DNA of 64,000 nt from Streptococcus cristatus. Lineage in GTDB: Bacteria > Bacillota > Bacilli > Lactobacillales > Streptococcaceae. The stretch spans positions 343,693 to 407,692 of the forward strand of contig NZ_RJPT01000001.1 in NCBI RefSeq assembly GCF_003943515.1, read 5' to 3'. Positions 43,400-53,422 of the stretch are shown here, in pieces. Every line of letters begins with the position of its first letter. Position 1 is the first letter of the stretch. Made by a program: the position numbers and the translations under genes. Below the pieces are notes generated by a model. The model worked only from the letters and a program-made list of their open reading frames with translations. It did not search any database and had not been told where the DNA came from.

Positions 43400-44650
43400 A
43401 TGTTAACAGCAAAAGATATCGTCCGTGCTCATAAGGTATTAAAAGATGTTGTCGTCAATACACCGCTTGATTATGATCATTACTTGTCAGAGAAGTACGG
43501 GGCAAAGATTTATCTTAAAAAGGAAAATGCCCAACGTGTCCGTTCTTTCAAAATACGTGGTGCCTATTATGCCATTTCTCAGTTGAGTAAAGAAGAGCGA
43601 GAACGCGGGGTTGTCTGCGCTTCTGCGGGCAATCACGCTCAAGGTGTCGCATACACTTGTAATGAAATGAAAATCCCAGCGACTATTTTTATGCCTATCA
43701 CAACTCCTCAGCAAAAAATTGGGCAGGTTCGTTTCTTTGGTGGCGACTTTGTGACCATCAAGCTAGTAGGAGATACTTTTGATGCTTCTGCTCGGGCGGC
43801 TATGGAATTCACTCGGATGGAAAATCGGACTTTCATCGATCCTTTTGATGATGCTCATGTTCAAGCAGGTCAGGGAACGGTTGCTTATGAAATCCTAGAA
43901 GATACAGCTCGGGAGTCTATCGATTTAGACTTGGTCTTAGTACCAGTAGGAGGCGGTGGTCTCATCGCAGGAGTATCCACTTACATCAAGGAAAGCCAGC
44001 CACAAATTGAAGTGATTGGGGTAGAGGCTAATGGCGCCCGCAGTATGAGAGCAGCTTTTGAAGCAGGCGGTCCTGTCAAACTCAATGAAATTGACAAATT
44101 TGCGGACGGTATCGCAGTCCAAAAGGTAGGGGCCTCTACTTATGAAGCAACGAAGAAGAATGTAGAAACACTTATCGGGGTTGATGAAGGCTTGATTTCA
44201 GAAACCTTGATTGATCTTTATTCTAAACAAGGAATCATCGCAGAGCCTGCTGGTGCAGCTAGCGTGGCTGCCTTGGAAGTGTTGCGAGAATATATCAAAG
44301 GAAAAACTGTCTGCTGTATCATTTCGGGCGGAAATAATGACATTAACCGTATGCCTGAAATGGAAGAGCGTGCCCTCATCTATGATGGAATCAAGCATTA
44401 TTTTGTAGTAAATTTCCCGCAGCGGCCCGGCGCCTTACGTGAATTTGTAAATGATATTTTAGGGCCAAATGATGACATCACTCGATTTGAATACATCAAG
44501 CGAGCCAGCAAAGGAACCGGACCAGTCCTGATTGGGATTGCTCTGGCCAATAAACATGACTATGCAGGCCTGATCAATCGAATCGAGCATTTTGATCCTT
44601 CCTTCATCAATCTAAACGGAAATGAAACGCTTTACAACATGTTAGTCTGA
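43400..44650 (+). CDS. ilvA: Threonine dehydratase (biosynthetic)
   Basis: A 416-residue PLP enzyme converting threonine to 2-oxobutyrate for isoleucine. The PLP lysine is in VRSFKIRGAYY (near residue 55), the phosphate loop is VPVGGGGLIAG, and one C-terminal ACT-like regulatory domain (about residues 333-416, VVNFPQRPGALREF) gives isoleucine control. ATG 43400 follows GGAAAGG. The last gene of the ilv run. Confidence 0.95.
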   Translation: MLTAKDIVRAHKVLKDVVVNTPLDYDHYLSEKYGAKIYLKKENAQRVRSFKIRGAYYAISQLSKEERERGVVCASAGNHAQGVAYTCNEMKIPATIFMPITTPQQKIGQVRFFGGDFVTIKLVGDTFDASARAAMEFTRMENRTFIDPFDDAHVQAGQGTVAYEILEDTARESIDLDLVLVPVGGGGLIAGVSTYIKESQPQIEVIGVEANGARSMRAAFEAGGPVKLNEIDKFADGIAVQKVGASTYEATKKNVETLIGVDEGLISETLIDLYSKQGIIAEPAGAASVAALEVLREYIKGKTVCCIISGGNNDINRMPEMEERALIYDGIKHYFVVNFPQRPGALREFVNDILGPNDDITRFEYIKRASKGTGPVLIGIALANKHDYAGLINRIEHFDPSFINLNGNETLYNMLV

Positions 44651-44685
44651 TCCTAAAAATATTTTAGTAAAACCCCGCTTTTTAA

Positions 44686-44714
44686 TTGCAAGTGAGTGAG
44701 GACTGTGCTAGAAT
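44686..44714 (+). promoter_or_regulatory. Promoter of the SPFH gene
   Basis: TTGCAA (44686-44691) and TAGAAT (44709-44714), 17 bases apart, 30 bases before AGGAG. Confidence 0.7.
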
Positions 44715-44743
44715 ATACTATATTAAATTAAGGAGATGCGCTT

Positions 44744-45640
44744 ATGTTACTGAATTTCTTTTTCTTCTTTCTCATTTTTCTTCTTCTTTGTGGTCTATTG
44801 GCATTTAGCTCGCTTTATGTCGTGCGCCAGCAATCTGTTGCCATCATTGAGCGTTTTGGTCGTTACCACAAGACTAGTACAAGTGGGATGAATGTTCGTT
44901 TGCCTTTGGGAATTGACAAAATCGCTGCTCGTGTTCAGTTGCGTTTGCTACAAAGCGACATTATTGTTGAGACCAAGACTCAGGATAATGTCTTTGTGAC
45001 CATGAATGTTGCGACCCAGTATCGGGTAAATGAACACAATGTGACAGATGCTTACTATAAACTCATGCGGCCAGAAGCGCAGATTAAGTCCTACATCGAA
45101 GATGCTTTGCGTTCCTCTGTTCCTAAGCTGACCTTGGACGAGCTCTTTGAAAAGAAAGATGAGATCGCCCTAGAAGTTCAAAAGCAGGTAGCTGAAGAAA
45201 TGTCGACTTATGGCTACATCATTGTCAAGACCTTGATTACCAAGGTTGAGCCAGATGCAGAAGTTAAACAGTCTATGAACGAAATCAACGCGGCTCAACG
45301 CAAGCGGGTGGCAGCTCAGGAATTGGCAGAAGCAGATAAGATCAAAATCGTTACTGCAGCAGAAGCTGAGGCTGAGAAAGATCGTCTTCATGGGGTCGGT
45401 ATTGCAGAGCAGCGGAAGGCAATCGTAGACGGCTTAGCAGACTCAATTAAGGAGCTCAAAGGCGCCAATGTTGAGTTGACAGAAGAACAAATTATGTCCA
45501 TCCTCTTGACCAACCAATATCTAGATACCTTGAATAATTTTGCAGATAAGCAAGGAAATAACACGGTCTTCCTTCCAGCAAATCCTGATGGAGTGGAGAG
45601 TATTCGCACCCAGATCCTTTCAGCCCTCAAAGCTAAATAA
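44744..45640 (+). CDS. SPFH/band 7 (stomatin-like) membrane protein
   Basis: A 298-residue protein with an N-terminal membrane anchor (about residues 2-24), a band 7 domain (about 25-190; RQQSVAIIERFGRYHKT, then KTQDNVFVTMNVATQYRV), and a charged Ala/Glu-rich coiled coil (about 175-220). Such proteins form large membrane-associated oligomers linked to membrane organisation or protease control. Monocistronic; specific role unknown. Confidence 0.92.
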   Translation: MLLNFFFFFLIFLLLCGLLAFSSLYVVRQQSVAIIERFGRYHKTSTSGMNVRLPLGIDKIAARVQLRLLQSDIIVETKTQDNVFVTMNVATQYRVNEHNVTDAYYKLMRPEAQIKSYIEDALRSSVPKLTLDELFEKKDEIALEVQKQVAEEMSTYGYIIVKTLITKVEPDAEVKQSMNEINAAQRKRVAAQELAEADKIKIVTAAEAEAEKDRLHGVGIAEQRKAIVDGLADSIKELKGANVELTEEQIMSILLTNQYLDTLNNFADKQGNNTVFLPANPDGVESIRTQILSALKAK

Positions 45641-45689
45641 ATATAGAATATTCAGAATTATTTAATTTGTTTGTTTTGGTTTTTCTAAG

Positions 45690-45718
45690 TTGACAAACTG
45701 TATAAAAACCATTATATT
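45690..45718 (+). promoter_or_regulatory. Promoter of the 71-residue protein gene
   Basis: TTGACA (45690-45695) and TATATT (45713-45718), exactly 17 bases apart. Confidence 0.8.
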
Positions 45719-45750
45719 AGTATTCGAAATAAGTTAGAGAGGAGTAAGAA

Positions 45751-45966
45751 ATGGCTAAATCAAATTTTGAAAAAGTAGAGTCAGTCGTTGGATGGGTTCG
45801 TGACAAAAAAATTACAGGTTACCGTATTAGTAAAGAAACAAACGCGCGTGAAATGTCAATTATTGCTCTTGCTCAAGGACGTGCAAAAGTAAAGAATATT
45901 TCTTTTGAAACAGCTCTTGGCTTGATTGATTTCTACGATAAGAATCATGAAAAGTTTGAAGACTAA
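45751..45966 (+). CDS. Small conserved protein with helix-turn-helix-like segment
   Basis: A 71-residue basic protein. Residues about 22-60 (ITGYRISKETNAREMSIIAL, then KVKNISFETALGLIDF) look like a compact XRE-like helix-turn-helix with recognition helix and a GRAKVKNIS turn. Good promoter, AGGAG and terminator argue for a real gene. No partner domain; might be a small DNA-binding protein. Function unknown. Confidence 0.75.
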   Translation: MAKSNFEKVESVVGWVRDKKITGYRISKETNAREMSIIALAQGRAKVKNISFETALGLIDFYDKNHEKFED

Positions 45967-45973
45967 TCTTCAA

Positions 45974-45998
45974 AAAGTGGGGAAACCCGCTTTTTTAT
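45974..45998 (+). terminator. Terminator of the small protein gene
   Basis: AAAAGTGGG-GAAA-CCCGCTTTT hairpin with T-run. Confidence 0.85.
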
Positions 45999-46007
45999 TT
46001 TGCGAAT

Positions 46008-46046
46008 AAAAAACAAGGCGGATGTATCTTTTTCCGTCTTGTTTGT
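46008..46046 (-). terminator. Terminator of the amino-acid ABC operon
   Basis: AAACAAGGCGGA and TCCGTCTTGTTT form a stem on the minus strand 13 bases after the ATPase stop. Confidence 0.75.
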
Positions 46047-46058
46047 TTGATTGGTTGT

Positions 46059-46799
46059 TTATTTCAAGAAGCGATGTAGGAATTCCTTGGTTCGTTCTTC
46101 TTTAGGATTGGTAAAGAATTCTTGTGGAGTGCCTTCTTCTGCGATGACGCCCTTATCCATAAAGATAACACGGCTGGAAACATCGCGGGCAAATTCCATT
46201 TCGTGGGTCACGACAATCATAGTCAGGCCTTCTTTAGCCAATTCCTTCATGATTTTCAGGACTTCGCCAACCATTTCTGGGTCAAGAGCTGAAGTTGGTT
46301 CATCGAAAAGGATGGCATCAGGGTTCATAGAAAGCGCACGCGCAATAGCAACCCGCTGTTTTTGTCCACCTGAAAGTTGTTTAGGCTTGGCTTGCCAGTA
46401 GAGCTCACCCATACCTACCTTTTCCAGATTTTCTTTGGCAATCTTTTCTGCCTCAGCACGCTCTCTTTTGAGTACGGTTGTCTGAGCTACGATGGTATTT
46501 TCTAGGACATTGAGATTTTCAAAAAGATTGAAACTTTGGAAGACCATGCCTAATTTTTCGCGGTAATGAGTCAGGTCGTAATTTTCATCCAAGACATTTT
46601 TTCCGCGGTAGAGAATTTCGCCAGCAGTAGGTGTTTCGAGGAGGTTGATGGAGCGGAGAAAGGTTGATTTTCCGCTACCTGAACTTCCGATAATGGAGAT
46701 AACTTCGCCCTTGTGGACAGTCAGAGAAATGTCTTTTAAGACTTGATTCTCCCCATAAGATTTTTTGAGATTTTTAATTTCTAAAATTGTTTCGGTCAT
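46059..46799 (-). CDS. Amino-acid ABC transporter ATP-binding protein (GlnQ type)
   Basis: A 246-residue polar amino-acid transporter ATPase. Walker [10 protein letters not shown] near residue 37, signature [15 protein letters not shown], Walker [14 protein letters not shown] and H-loop [10 protein letters not shown], all typical for GlnQ/HisP. It overlaps its substrate-binding/permease partner by four bases. Confidence 0.94.
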   Translation of the reverse strand: MTETILEIKNLKKSYGENQVLKDISLTVHKGEVISIIGSSGSGKSTFLRSINLLETPTAGEILYRGKNVLDENYDLTHYREKLGMVFQSFNLFENLNVLENTIVAQTTVLKRERAEAEKIAKENLEKVGMGELYWQAKPKQLSGGQKQRVAIARALSMNPDAILFDEPTSALDPEMVGEVLKIMKELAKEGLTMIVVTHEMEFARDVSSRVIFMDKGVIAEEGTPQEFFTNPKEERTKEFLHRFLK

Positions 46800-48361
46800 T
46801 GTTTCAATTCTCCCGTCTGCATTTGGTTGGCACCTGTTGTGTAATGATCTGTGTCAAACTTCCGCTCGATGAAACGTAGGATTCGAGTGATAGTAAAGGT
46901 CAAGACGAAGTAAATGACTGCGATAATGGTGAAGGTTTGGAAATACTGATAGGTCTGAGTTGCAATGGTATTTCCTGAGAAGTAGAGCTCTACCACGGAG
47001 ATGACATTGAGGACAGAAGTATCCTTGATATTGATGACAAATTCATTACCAGTTGCAGGCAAAATGTTGCGGACCACCTGTGGCAGGACGACCTTGCGCA
47101 TGGTTTGACCGTGGGTCATTCCGAGCGCAGTAGCTGCTTCGAATTGTCCCTTGTCAACGGCAAAGATACCACCGCGGACAATTTCACTCATGTAGGCACC
47201 AGTATTGATAGAAACGATAAAGATGGCTGCAGCTGTCCGGTCAATCGAAATGCCAAAAGCCTGGGCCGTTCCATAGTAGATAACCATGGATTGTACAATC
47301 ATAGGAGTACCACGGAAGATTTCAATGTAAACATTGAGGAACCAACCGAATAGTTTTTGTAGGAAGGCTAGAGCCTTATTTTTTGAAATGGGCGCTGTCC
47401 GATAGACCCCAATCAGCAGACCGATGAGGAGACCAGCGATTGTTCCTGTAATGGAAATGAGCAAGGTCAAACCAGCTCCGCGTAAGAACTGCGGCCAATT
47501 TTCCTTCCAAATCTTAAAAACTTTATTGAAGAATGTGTCTTCAGCATCGTCAGTATCGGTGTCCACCGGTTGATTTTTAATCATCCGATCCATCAGCTGG
47601 ACTTGGTCATCTGTTGAGAGTTTAGCGATAGCTGCATTAGCTTGCTCGATTCGGCTGTCGTCTTTACGCATACCGACAGCGATGGAGGCATCTTCTTCGC
47701 CGACCTCAAAGCCTTCTTTAAATTGGATCATTTTGAACTTAGAGTTGGCAGCTTCAGCTGTAAGAGCTTCGGGACGTTCAGAGATGTATCCGTCAATAAC
47801 ACCAGATTCTAGAGCTTGACGCATTTGGGCGAAATCTCCCATGGCGGTCTCTTGCTTAGCTCCAGGCAACTGAGAAATCAGATTGTAAAGATAGACACCT
47901 TGCTGGGAGGTGATTTTAGCATCCTTGAAGTCCTTGAGGGTCTTGGCATTGGCGTAGTTGCCGTCTTTTCGAACCAACATAACAGGCTCACTGGTGTAGT
48001 AGCTGTTAGAAAAGGCGATTTCTTTTTTACGTTCGGCTGTTGGGCTCATGCCAGCGATAATCATATCGATTTTACCAGAGGTCAAGGCTGGAATCAGTCC
48101 ATTCCAAGAAGTTTTTACAACGAGCGGTTCCTTGCCCATTTCCTGAGCAATCTTCTTGGCAACTTGGACATCATAGCCATTGGCATACTGATTTGTTCCT
48201 TCGATTTTGACAGCGCCATTCGAATCATCATCTTGGGTCCAGTTGAAAGGGGCATAGGCCGCTTCCATCCCAATTCTAAGATAATCATCCGCCTGAGCTA
48301 CGGTAAAGGTCCCCAGACAGACGAGGAGGGCTGTCAATAAGGTTAAAATGAATTTTTTCAT
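46796..48361 (-). CDS. Amino-acid ABC transporter fused binding protein-permease
   Basis: A 521-residue fusion: signal peptide ([17 protein letters not shown], cleavage near VAQA-DD), a solute-binding domain (about residues 25-265; [15 protein letters not shown] and the signature [16 protein letters not shown]), then a HisM/GlnP-type permease (about 290-515; ETFRGTPM-like [14 protein letters not shown] and the EAA loop [20 protein letters not shown]). ATG 48361 follows GGAGAG. Probably takes up glutamine or another polar amino acid. Confidence 0.93.
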   Translation of the reverse strand: MKKFILTLLTALLVCLGTFTVAQADDYLRIGMEAAYAPFNWTQDDDSNGAVKIEGTNQYANGYDVQVAKKIAQEMGKEPLVVKTSWNGLIPALTSGKIDMIIAGMSPTAERKKEIAFSNSYYTSEPVMLVRKDGNYANAKTLKDFKDAKITSQQGVYLYNLISQLPGAKQETAMGDFAQMRQALESGVIDGYISERPEALTAEAANSKFKMIQFKEGFEVGEEDASIAVGMRKDDSRIEQANAAIAKLSTDDQVQLMDRMIKNQPVDTDTDDAEDTFFNKVFKIWKENWPQFLRGAGLTLLISITGTIAGLLIGLLIGVYRTAPISKNKALAFLQKLFGWFLNVYIEIFRGTPMIVQSMVIYYGTAQAFGISIDRTAAAIFIVSINTGAYMSEIVRGGIFAVDKGQFEAATALGMTHGQTMRKVVLPQVVRNILPATGNEFVINIKDTSVLNVISVVELYFSGNTIATQTYQYFQTFTIIAVIYFVLTFTITRILRFIERKFDTDHYTTGANQMQTGELKQ

Positions 48362-48491
48362 ATTCTCTCCGAGTCTTTCTAAAATGGTTCTTTCTATTCT
48401 ACCGAAAAATATTCGACTTTTCAATCCTGGTAAGCCCTTACTTGAGAAAAATGCTATAATAGAATAAAGATTTAGAAAAGGACTTTGGTTT

Positions 48492-50387
48492 ATGAAAAGG
48501 TACTTGTCAGGGATTTTTATTCTTTTTTTGAGTTTATTTTTTGCTGGGACAGTGTCAGCTTTAGACTATCAAATCCAGTCATATCAAGGAAATTTGGAGA
48601 TCCACGCCGATAATACAGCCACCTATACAGAAGAGGTGACTTATCATTTTGATGATGATTACAATGGCCAAATGGTGTCTTTGGGTTCGGCAGGAAAGAT
48701 GCCAGAAGGCTTTGCTATTGATTCAGATCCAAAAGTCTCCGTGAAAACCAATGGAGTCGTAAAATATGACTTTGAGCCACGAGTCACAGATTTGGGAGAT
48801 GGCTACGAAGTCAAGATTTACAATGCAGGTAAAGAGGGAGACACGGTCAAAGTAACAGTCACATGGAACTTGACCAATCTTCTTTTCCTCCATAAAGATA
48901 TAGCAGAGCTCAAATGGACACCGATCAGTGATTGGGAGGAGGAGCTGCAAAATGTGACGATTAAGGTCTGGGGCTTGGGAACTTGGTCCCTAACAGACAT
49001 GTATGTTCATACAGGTTATTTTGGTCAATCGGCCACTATAGATAGAAATCGTGCGGATTATCGGATACAGCTATCTCATTTACCTAGCAGGAAGAAGATC
49101 GAACTGCATGGATATTGGCATCGACAGGCCTTGCATCAGGCAGCAGAGGATCCAAAAGCAACCGACTATCTACAGACTTTTCAAGCAGTTGAGAAAGAGA
49201 TTGTAGCTAAGAGCCAGTTTTATCATCGCTTGGGAGAAGTCTATCTGCCACTTTTAAGTCTTTTCTTGCTGATCCTTTCGGGGATATTTTATCTGATCTT
49301 TCGGATGAAGATTCGTCCTAGTCAAGCTTTTCCTAAAGACGCTCGCCTCTATGAAGCTCCGCAAGATCTGGCTCCTCTCATTGTAGCGGCTAATATCTTT
49401 GCTGTGGATATGAGAGAAGTCGATCCGACCAGTAGTGGACGAGCGCATTTGAAATTTGAAAATTTGGTGCAGGCGACCTTGCTGGATTTGATGGATCGAG
49501 GCTATATCGAGCTTTTAGGAACTGCAGACAAGCCAATCCTGAAACTAACTTCTAAAAAAGGTTTATCAGACTTTGAAGGAAAATTCCTACAGATGGCATT
49601 TGGCGACCATAAACAAGCAGCTGTAGCAGACTTGTTTGAGTCTTATCAGATTTCAGAAGACCTTTATAAAAATAAAAAATCAGCAGATGAGGCACGAATT
49701 CGCCAAATTGGAAATCGGATAAAGAATCGCTTTTCAACTAATTTAAACATCTTGTCTGAACAAGTGCTAAGGGAGATTCAGGAGCTAAACTTGCTGGATC
49801 ACTATCGTCCTTTGAAACGAGGAGAAAAGCTTCTCTTGTGGTTGGCTTTAACGGCAAGTTTCCTTGCTTTTGGCTTGTCTCTCTTGACCTTTTTTGTCTA
49901 TTTGATCAAGCTAGACGGTTTTATTTGGTTCTATCTTCCGCTTGCAGCTGTTGCTTCGGTGTTGACCGTTCTGCTGGGCAGAGCCTTACAGTTATATCAG
50001 CGGGATGGTGTCCTGAGCGATGAGGGAGCCCATGATTTCTATCTCTGGAATAGCTTTGCGAATATGCTACGCTACATCGCTCGCCTATACGATACCGAGG
50101 TGGAGGGCATTGTCCTGTGGAACCGGCTTTTGGTCTATGCTACCCTATTTGGCTATGCGGATCGTGTTAGTCGGGTCATGAAACTGCGTCAGATTTCCTT
50201 GGAAAACGCGTCTATGAATACTTATCTACAATACAATCTTCATCCTATTTTCTACGCAAGTTCCCATAGTTTTTCAAATTATGGCCACATTGCTTCGACG
50301 GCCAGTCATTTTTCTGTTTCATCGGGAGGCGGAGCAGGAGGTGGCTTCTCTGGTGGCGGTGGAGGCGGCGGGGGCGGAGCCTTTTGA
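48492..50387 (+). CDS. DUF2207 membrane protein with Gly-rich tail
   Basis: A 631-residue protein: signal peptide (to about 23), extracellular DUF2207 domain (about 25-235), one membrane span near 255-275, a cytoplasmic part, two further spans (about 447-500), and a C-terminal tail of almost pure glycine after SSGGGAGGGFSGG. This architecture is standard for DUF2207 proteins of Firmicutes; function unknown. Its promoter region is shared with the divergent amino-acid transporter. Confidence 0.9.
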   Translation: MKRYLSGIFILFLSLFFAGTVSALDYQIQSYQGNLEIHADNTATYTEEVTYHFDDDYNGQMVSLGSAGKMPEGFAIDSDPKVSVKTNGVVKYDFEPRVTDLGDGYEVKIYNAGKEGDTVKVTVTWNLTNLLFLHKDIAELKWTPISDWEEELQNVTIKVWGLGTWSLTDMYVHTGYFGQSATIDRNRADYRIQLSHLPSRKKIELHGYWHRQALHQAAEDPKATDYLQTFQAVEKEIVAKSQFYHRLGEVYLPLLSLFLLILSGIFYLIFRMKIRPSQAFPKDARLYEAPQDLAPLIVAANIFAVDMREVDPTSSGRAHLKFENLVQATLLDLMDRGYIELLGTADKPILKLTSKKGLSDFEGKFLQMAFGDHKQAAVADLFESYQISEDLYKNKKSADEARIRQIGNRIKNRFSTNLNILSEQVLREIQELNLLDHYRPLKRGEKLLLWLALTASFLAFGLSLLTFFVYLIKLDGFIWFYLPLAAVASVLTVLLGRALQLYQRDGVLSDEGAHDFYLWNSFANMLRYIARLYDTEVEGIVLWNRLLVYATLFGYADRVSRVMKLRQISLENASMNTYLQYNLHPIFYASSHSFSNYGHIASTASHFSVSSGGGAGGGFSGGGGGGGGGAF

Positions 50388-50475
50388 TAAAAAGCTGGCA
50401 AAAGCCCTTGAGAGAGCTTTTCCTCTCCTCCAATATGTGGTATAATAAATGTTAAAGTTGTTTTAGGAGTTATCT

Positions 50476-51318
50476 ATGTTTATTATTGAAATTTTAAAGT
50501 CTATTATTTATGGGATCGTTGAAGGAATTACAGAGTGGCTACCCATTTCGAGTACCGGCCACTTGATTCTGATTCAAGATTTTATCAAATATAAAAATGA
50601 AAATCCAGCCTTCATGGAAATGTTCAATGTTGTCATTCAGCTGGGGGCTATCTTAGCGGTTGTGGTGATTTATTTTGATAAGCTTAATCCTTTTAAACCA
50701 GGAAAAACAGCTCGTCAAATTCAGCTGACCTGGCAGCTCTGGGCCAAGGTAGTCGTTGCTGCTTTGCCAGCCGCAATCATCGGTCTTTTCCTAGACGATT
50801 GGTTTGAAGCGCATTTTTATAATTTGGTATCCGTTGCAATCATGCTGATTATCTACGGGGTTGCCTTTATCTATTTGGAAAAACGTGAGCAGGTGGAACC
50901 GACTGTTACAGAATTGAGTAGACTTCCTTATCAAACAGCTCTTTATATCGGTCTTTTCCAAGTCTTGTCCCTCTTTCCGGGAACCAGCCGTTCAGGTGCA
51001 ACCATTGTCGGTGGTCTCTTGAATGGTGTCAGCCGATCTGTTGTAACAGAGTTTACTTTCTACTTGGGTATTCCAATCATGTTTGGTGCAAGTGGGCTGA
51101 AAATCCTGAAATTTATTATCAAGGGTAATTCTTTAGGTTTCGACCAATTATTCCTTTTATTGGTAGCGATGGGAGTGGCTTTCGGAGTCAGTCTTTACGT
51201 GATTCGCTTCCTGACAGACTATGTCAAGAATCATGACTTTACAATTTTTGGTAAATATCGGATCGGACTCGGAGTTTTGCTGTTGGTTTACGGTCTGATT
51301 AAGGTCATTATTGGCTGA
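50476..51318 (+). CDS. uppP: Undecaprenyl-diphosphatase
   Basis: A 280-residue membrane enzyme (BacA family) recycling undecaprenyl diphosphate, the lipid carrier for cell wall; overproduction gives bacitracin resistance. Signature motifs [18 protein letters not shown] (about 14-31) and [14 protein letters not shown] (about 170-183) carry the active-site Glu, Ser and Arg. About eight membrane helices. Confidence 0.96.
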   Translation: MFIIEILKSIIYGIVEGITEWLPISSTGHLILIQDFIKYKNENPAFMEMFNVVIQLGAILAVVVIYFDKLNPFKPGKTARQIQLTWQLWAKVVVAALPAAIIGLFLDDWFEAHFYNLVSVAIMLIIYGVAFIYLEKREQVEPTVTELSRLPYQTALYIGLFQVLSLFPGTSRSGATIVGGLLNGVSRSVVTEFTFYLGIPIMFGASGLKILKFIIKGNSLGFDQLFLLLVAMGVAFGVSLYVIRFLTDYVKNHDFTIFGKYRIGLGVLLLVYGLIKVIIG

Positions 51319-51429
51319 TCAAGGCTCGGGAAATTTTCCCAGCCTTTTCTTATTTGACCAGTTATTTTTTTGAAATAAGTTTAGAATTTTAGTATAATAG
51401 AAAGACTATGAAAGTATGAGGTTGATGAG

Positions 51430-52176
51430 ATGGAAGTGAAACAGATTAATGATTCGACGATTAAAATCACCATCCAGTTGGAAGATTTGGAAGAACACGG
51501 AATGGAAATTGCAGATTTCCTAGTTCCCCAAGAAAAAACAGAAGAATTTTTCTATACCATTTTGGATGAGCTGGAAATGCCGGAAAGCTTTTTAGACAGT
51601 GGCATGCTCAGCTTTCGAGTGACGCCTAAACCAGACAAGCTGGATGTCTTTGTGACGAGATCCAAGATTGATAAGAATTTGAATTTTGAAGATTTGGGCA
51701 ATCTACCAGACCTAGATGAGCTCAGCCAGATGTCTCCAGATAAATTCTTAAAGACTTTGGAAAAAAATATCTTTGAAAAGAGTAAGGATGACCTAGAGGC
51801 GGTTAAATCTTTAGAGGCAGCCGAGGCTGATCAGGAGGATTCTGCGGATTCTTCAGAGGAGAAGGACGAAGAGAACCTAGACCGTTATGTCTACTATATT
51901 TTGTCATTTACTGATTTGCGCAGCGTCGTTTCTTTCGCTAAAACGGTTGACTACCCAATAGACCTGTCAGAACTCTATAAATATGACTCTGCCTACTACC
52001 TGACTATTTTGGTAGATTTGGAAGAGCAACCAGAACTTTATCCAGCTTGGTTACTGGCTAAAATGCGTGAATTTGCTGAGGATACAGATATTACTCGTGC
52101 TGTCCTACAAGAACACGGACGTCTGCTTTTGGTGACAGAAGCCATCCAACAGTTGCAGAAAGTTGAATGCTTATGA
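51430..52176 (+). CDS. mecA: Adapter protein MecA
   Basis: A 248-residue MecA, the adaptor that brings substrates (such as the competence sigma factor) to ClpC-ClpP. N-terminal substrate-binding domain (MEVKQINDSTIKITIQLEDL), acidic Glu/Asp/Ser linker (about residues 125-155) and C-terminal ClpC-binding domain (YVYYILSFTDLRSVVSFAK). It precedes and overlaps rgpG by four bases, as in other streptococci. Confidence 0.95.
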   Translation: MEVKQINDSTIKITIQLEDLEEHGMEIADFLVPQEKTEEFFYTILDELEMPESFLDSGMLSFRVTPKPDKLDVFVTRSKIDKNLNFEDLGNLPDLDELSQMSPDKFLKTLEKNIFEKSKDDLEAVKSLEAAEADQEDSADSSEEKDEENLDRYVYYILSFTDLRSVVSFAKTVDYPIDLSELYKYDSAYYLTILVDLEEQPELYPAWLLAKMREFAEDTDITRAVLQEHGRLLLVTEAIQQLQKVECL

Positions 52177-53339
52177 TTGCTTTTCCATTGAAGTTCATTT
52201 TGGTGCTACTAGCGACATTTTTTGTCGGAGTTTTGTTGACTCCCCTCGTTCGGCTCTTGGCTTTTAAAATGGATGCAGTCGACTATCCTAATGCTCGACG
52301 AATCAATAAAAAGCCCATGCCGAGTGCAGGCGGTCTGGCAGTTGTAACGGCTTTTACCTTGGCGACTTTGGTTTTCATGCCACAGATTGTTGGCGTCACT
52401 TTTTTTGAACAGACTTATTTTGACTATATTTGGCCTGTGGTGTTGGGGGGCTTGATTGTTGCCCTGACGGGGCTTATCGACGATATTAAAGAATTAAGTC
52501 CTCTGATGAAGTTAGGGGGGATTGTGCTAGCTGCCTGTCTGATTTGGTGGCTGACGGATTTCCGCTTGGATGACTTTAAGATTCCGTTTGGTGGTCCCCA
52601 TCTTTTTTTCCCACCTTGGCTATCTTTTATTTTGACCATTCTCTGGATTGTCTCTATTACTAATGCGGTCAATCTCATGGATGGTTTAGACGGCCTTGTT
52701 AGCGGGGTCTCCATTATTTCCTTGCTAACCATGGGCATTGTTTCCTACTTTTTCTTGCCGGGTCATAATTTATTCCTGACTTTGACAATCTTGGTCTTAG
52801 TAGCGTCTATTGCTGGCTTCTTTCCTTACAATTATCATCCAGCCATTATATATGGCGGGGATACGGGGGCTCTTTTCATCGGTTTTATGATTTCGGTCCT
52901 CTCTCTACAGGGCTTGAAAAATGCGACGGCAGTAGCGATTGTCACGCCTATGATTATCTTGGGTGTACCGATTACCGATACCTTTTTAGCAATCGTTCGT
53001 CGGACTTTGTCTGGTCAGAAATTTTACCAGCCTGACCGTCACCACCTTCACCATAGACTCTTGTCCTTGGGATTAACACATCGGGGAACAGTTCTGGTTA
53101 TCTATGGGATTTCGATGATTTTCTCTATGATTTCCCTCCTGCTAAATGTATCGACTCGCATCGGTGGACTCCTCCTCGTAATTGGTCTTCTGCTAGGTGT
53201 CGAACTCTTGGTAGAACTAATAGGGGTTCTGGGGCCGCAGAGGACGCCTTTGCTCAATATCCTGCGCTTTATCGGAAACTCCTCTTATCGAGAAGAAGTT
53301 CGAGAGAAGAGATACCAAAAGAAACATAAACAAGAATAG
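52173..53339 (+). CDS. rgpG: Undecaprenyl-phosphate GlcNAc-1-phosphate transferase (RgpG/TagO family)
   Basis: A 388-residue polyprenyl-phosphate hexose-1-phosphate transferase that starts synthesis of the rhamnose/teichoic-type wall polysaccharide. About eleven membrane helices; the metal-binding motifs GLIDDIKELSP (DD), NLMDGLDGLVSG and the C-terminal HHLHHRLL are all present. The ATGA overlap with mecA favours ATG 52173; ATG 52167 would add two residues. Confidence 0.92.
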   Translation: MIAFPLKFILVLLATFFVGVLLTPLVRLLAFKMDAVDYPNARRINKKPMPSAGGLAVVTAFTLATLVFMPQIVGVTFFEQTYFDYIWPVVLGGLIVALTGLIDDIKELSPLMKLGGIVLAACLIWWLTDFRLDDFKIPFGGPHLFFPPWLSFILTILWIVSITNAVNLMDGLDGLVSGVSIISLLTMGIVSYFFLPGHNLFLTLTILVLVASIAGFFPYNYHPAIIYGGDTGALFIGFMISVLSLQGLKNATAVAIVTPMIILGVPITDTFLAIVRRTLSGQKFYQPDRHHLHHRLLSLGLTHRGTVLVIYGISMIFSMISLLLNVSTRIGGLLLVIGLLLGVELLVELIGVLGPQRTPLLNILRFIGNSSYREEVREKRYQKKHKQE

Positions 53340-53352
53340 TTCTAAACAAAAT

Positions 53353-53383
53353 AAAAGCCTTTTGGGCTTTTTTTTGGTATACT
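53353..53383 (+). terminator. rgpG terminator and suf -10
   Basis: AAAAGCC-TTTT-GGGCTTTTTTTT ends rgpG. Immediately after it, TATACT (53378-53383) is the probable -10 of the suf operon. Confidence 0.75.
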
Positions 53384-53422
53384 AAAGTATGTAAATCAGC
53401 TAAGCAAAGAAAGGAAAAAGAA

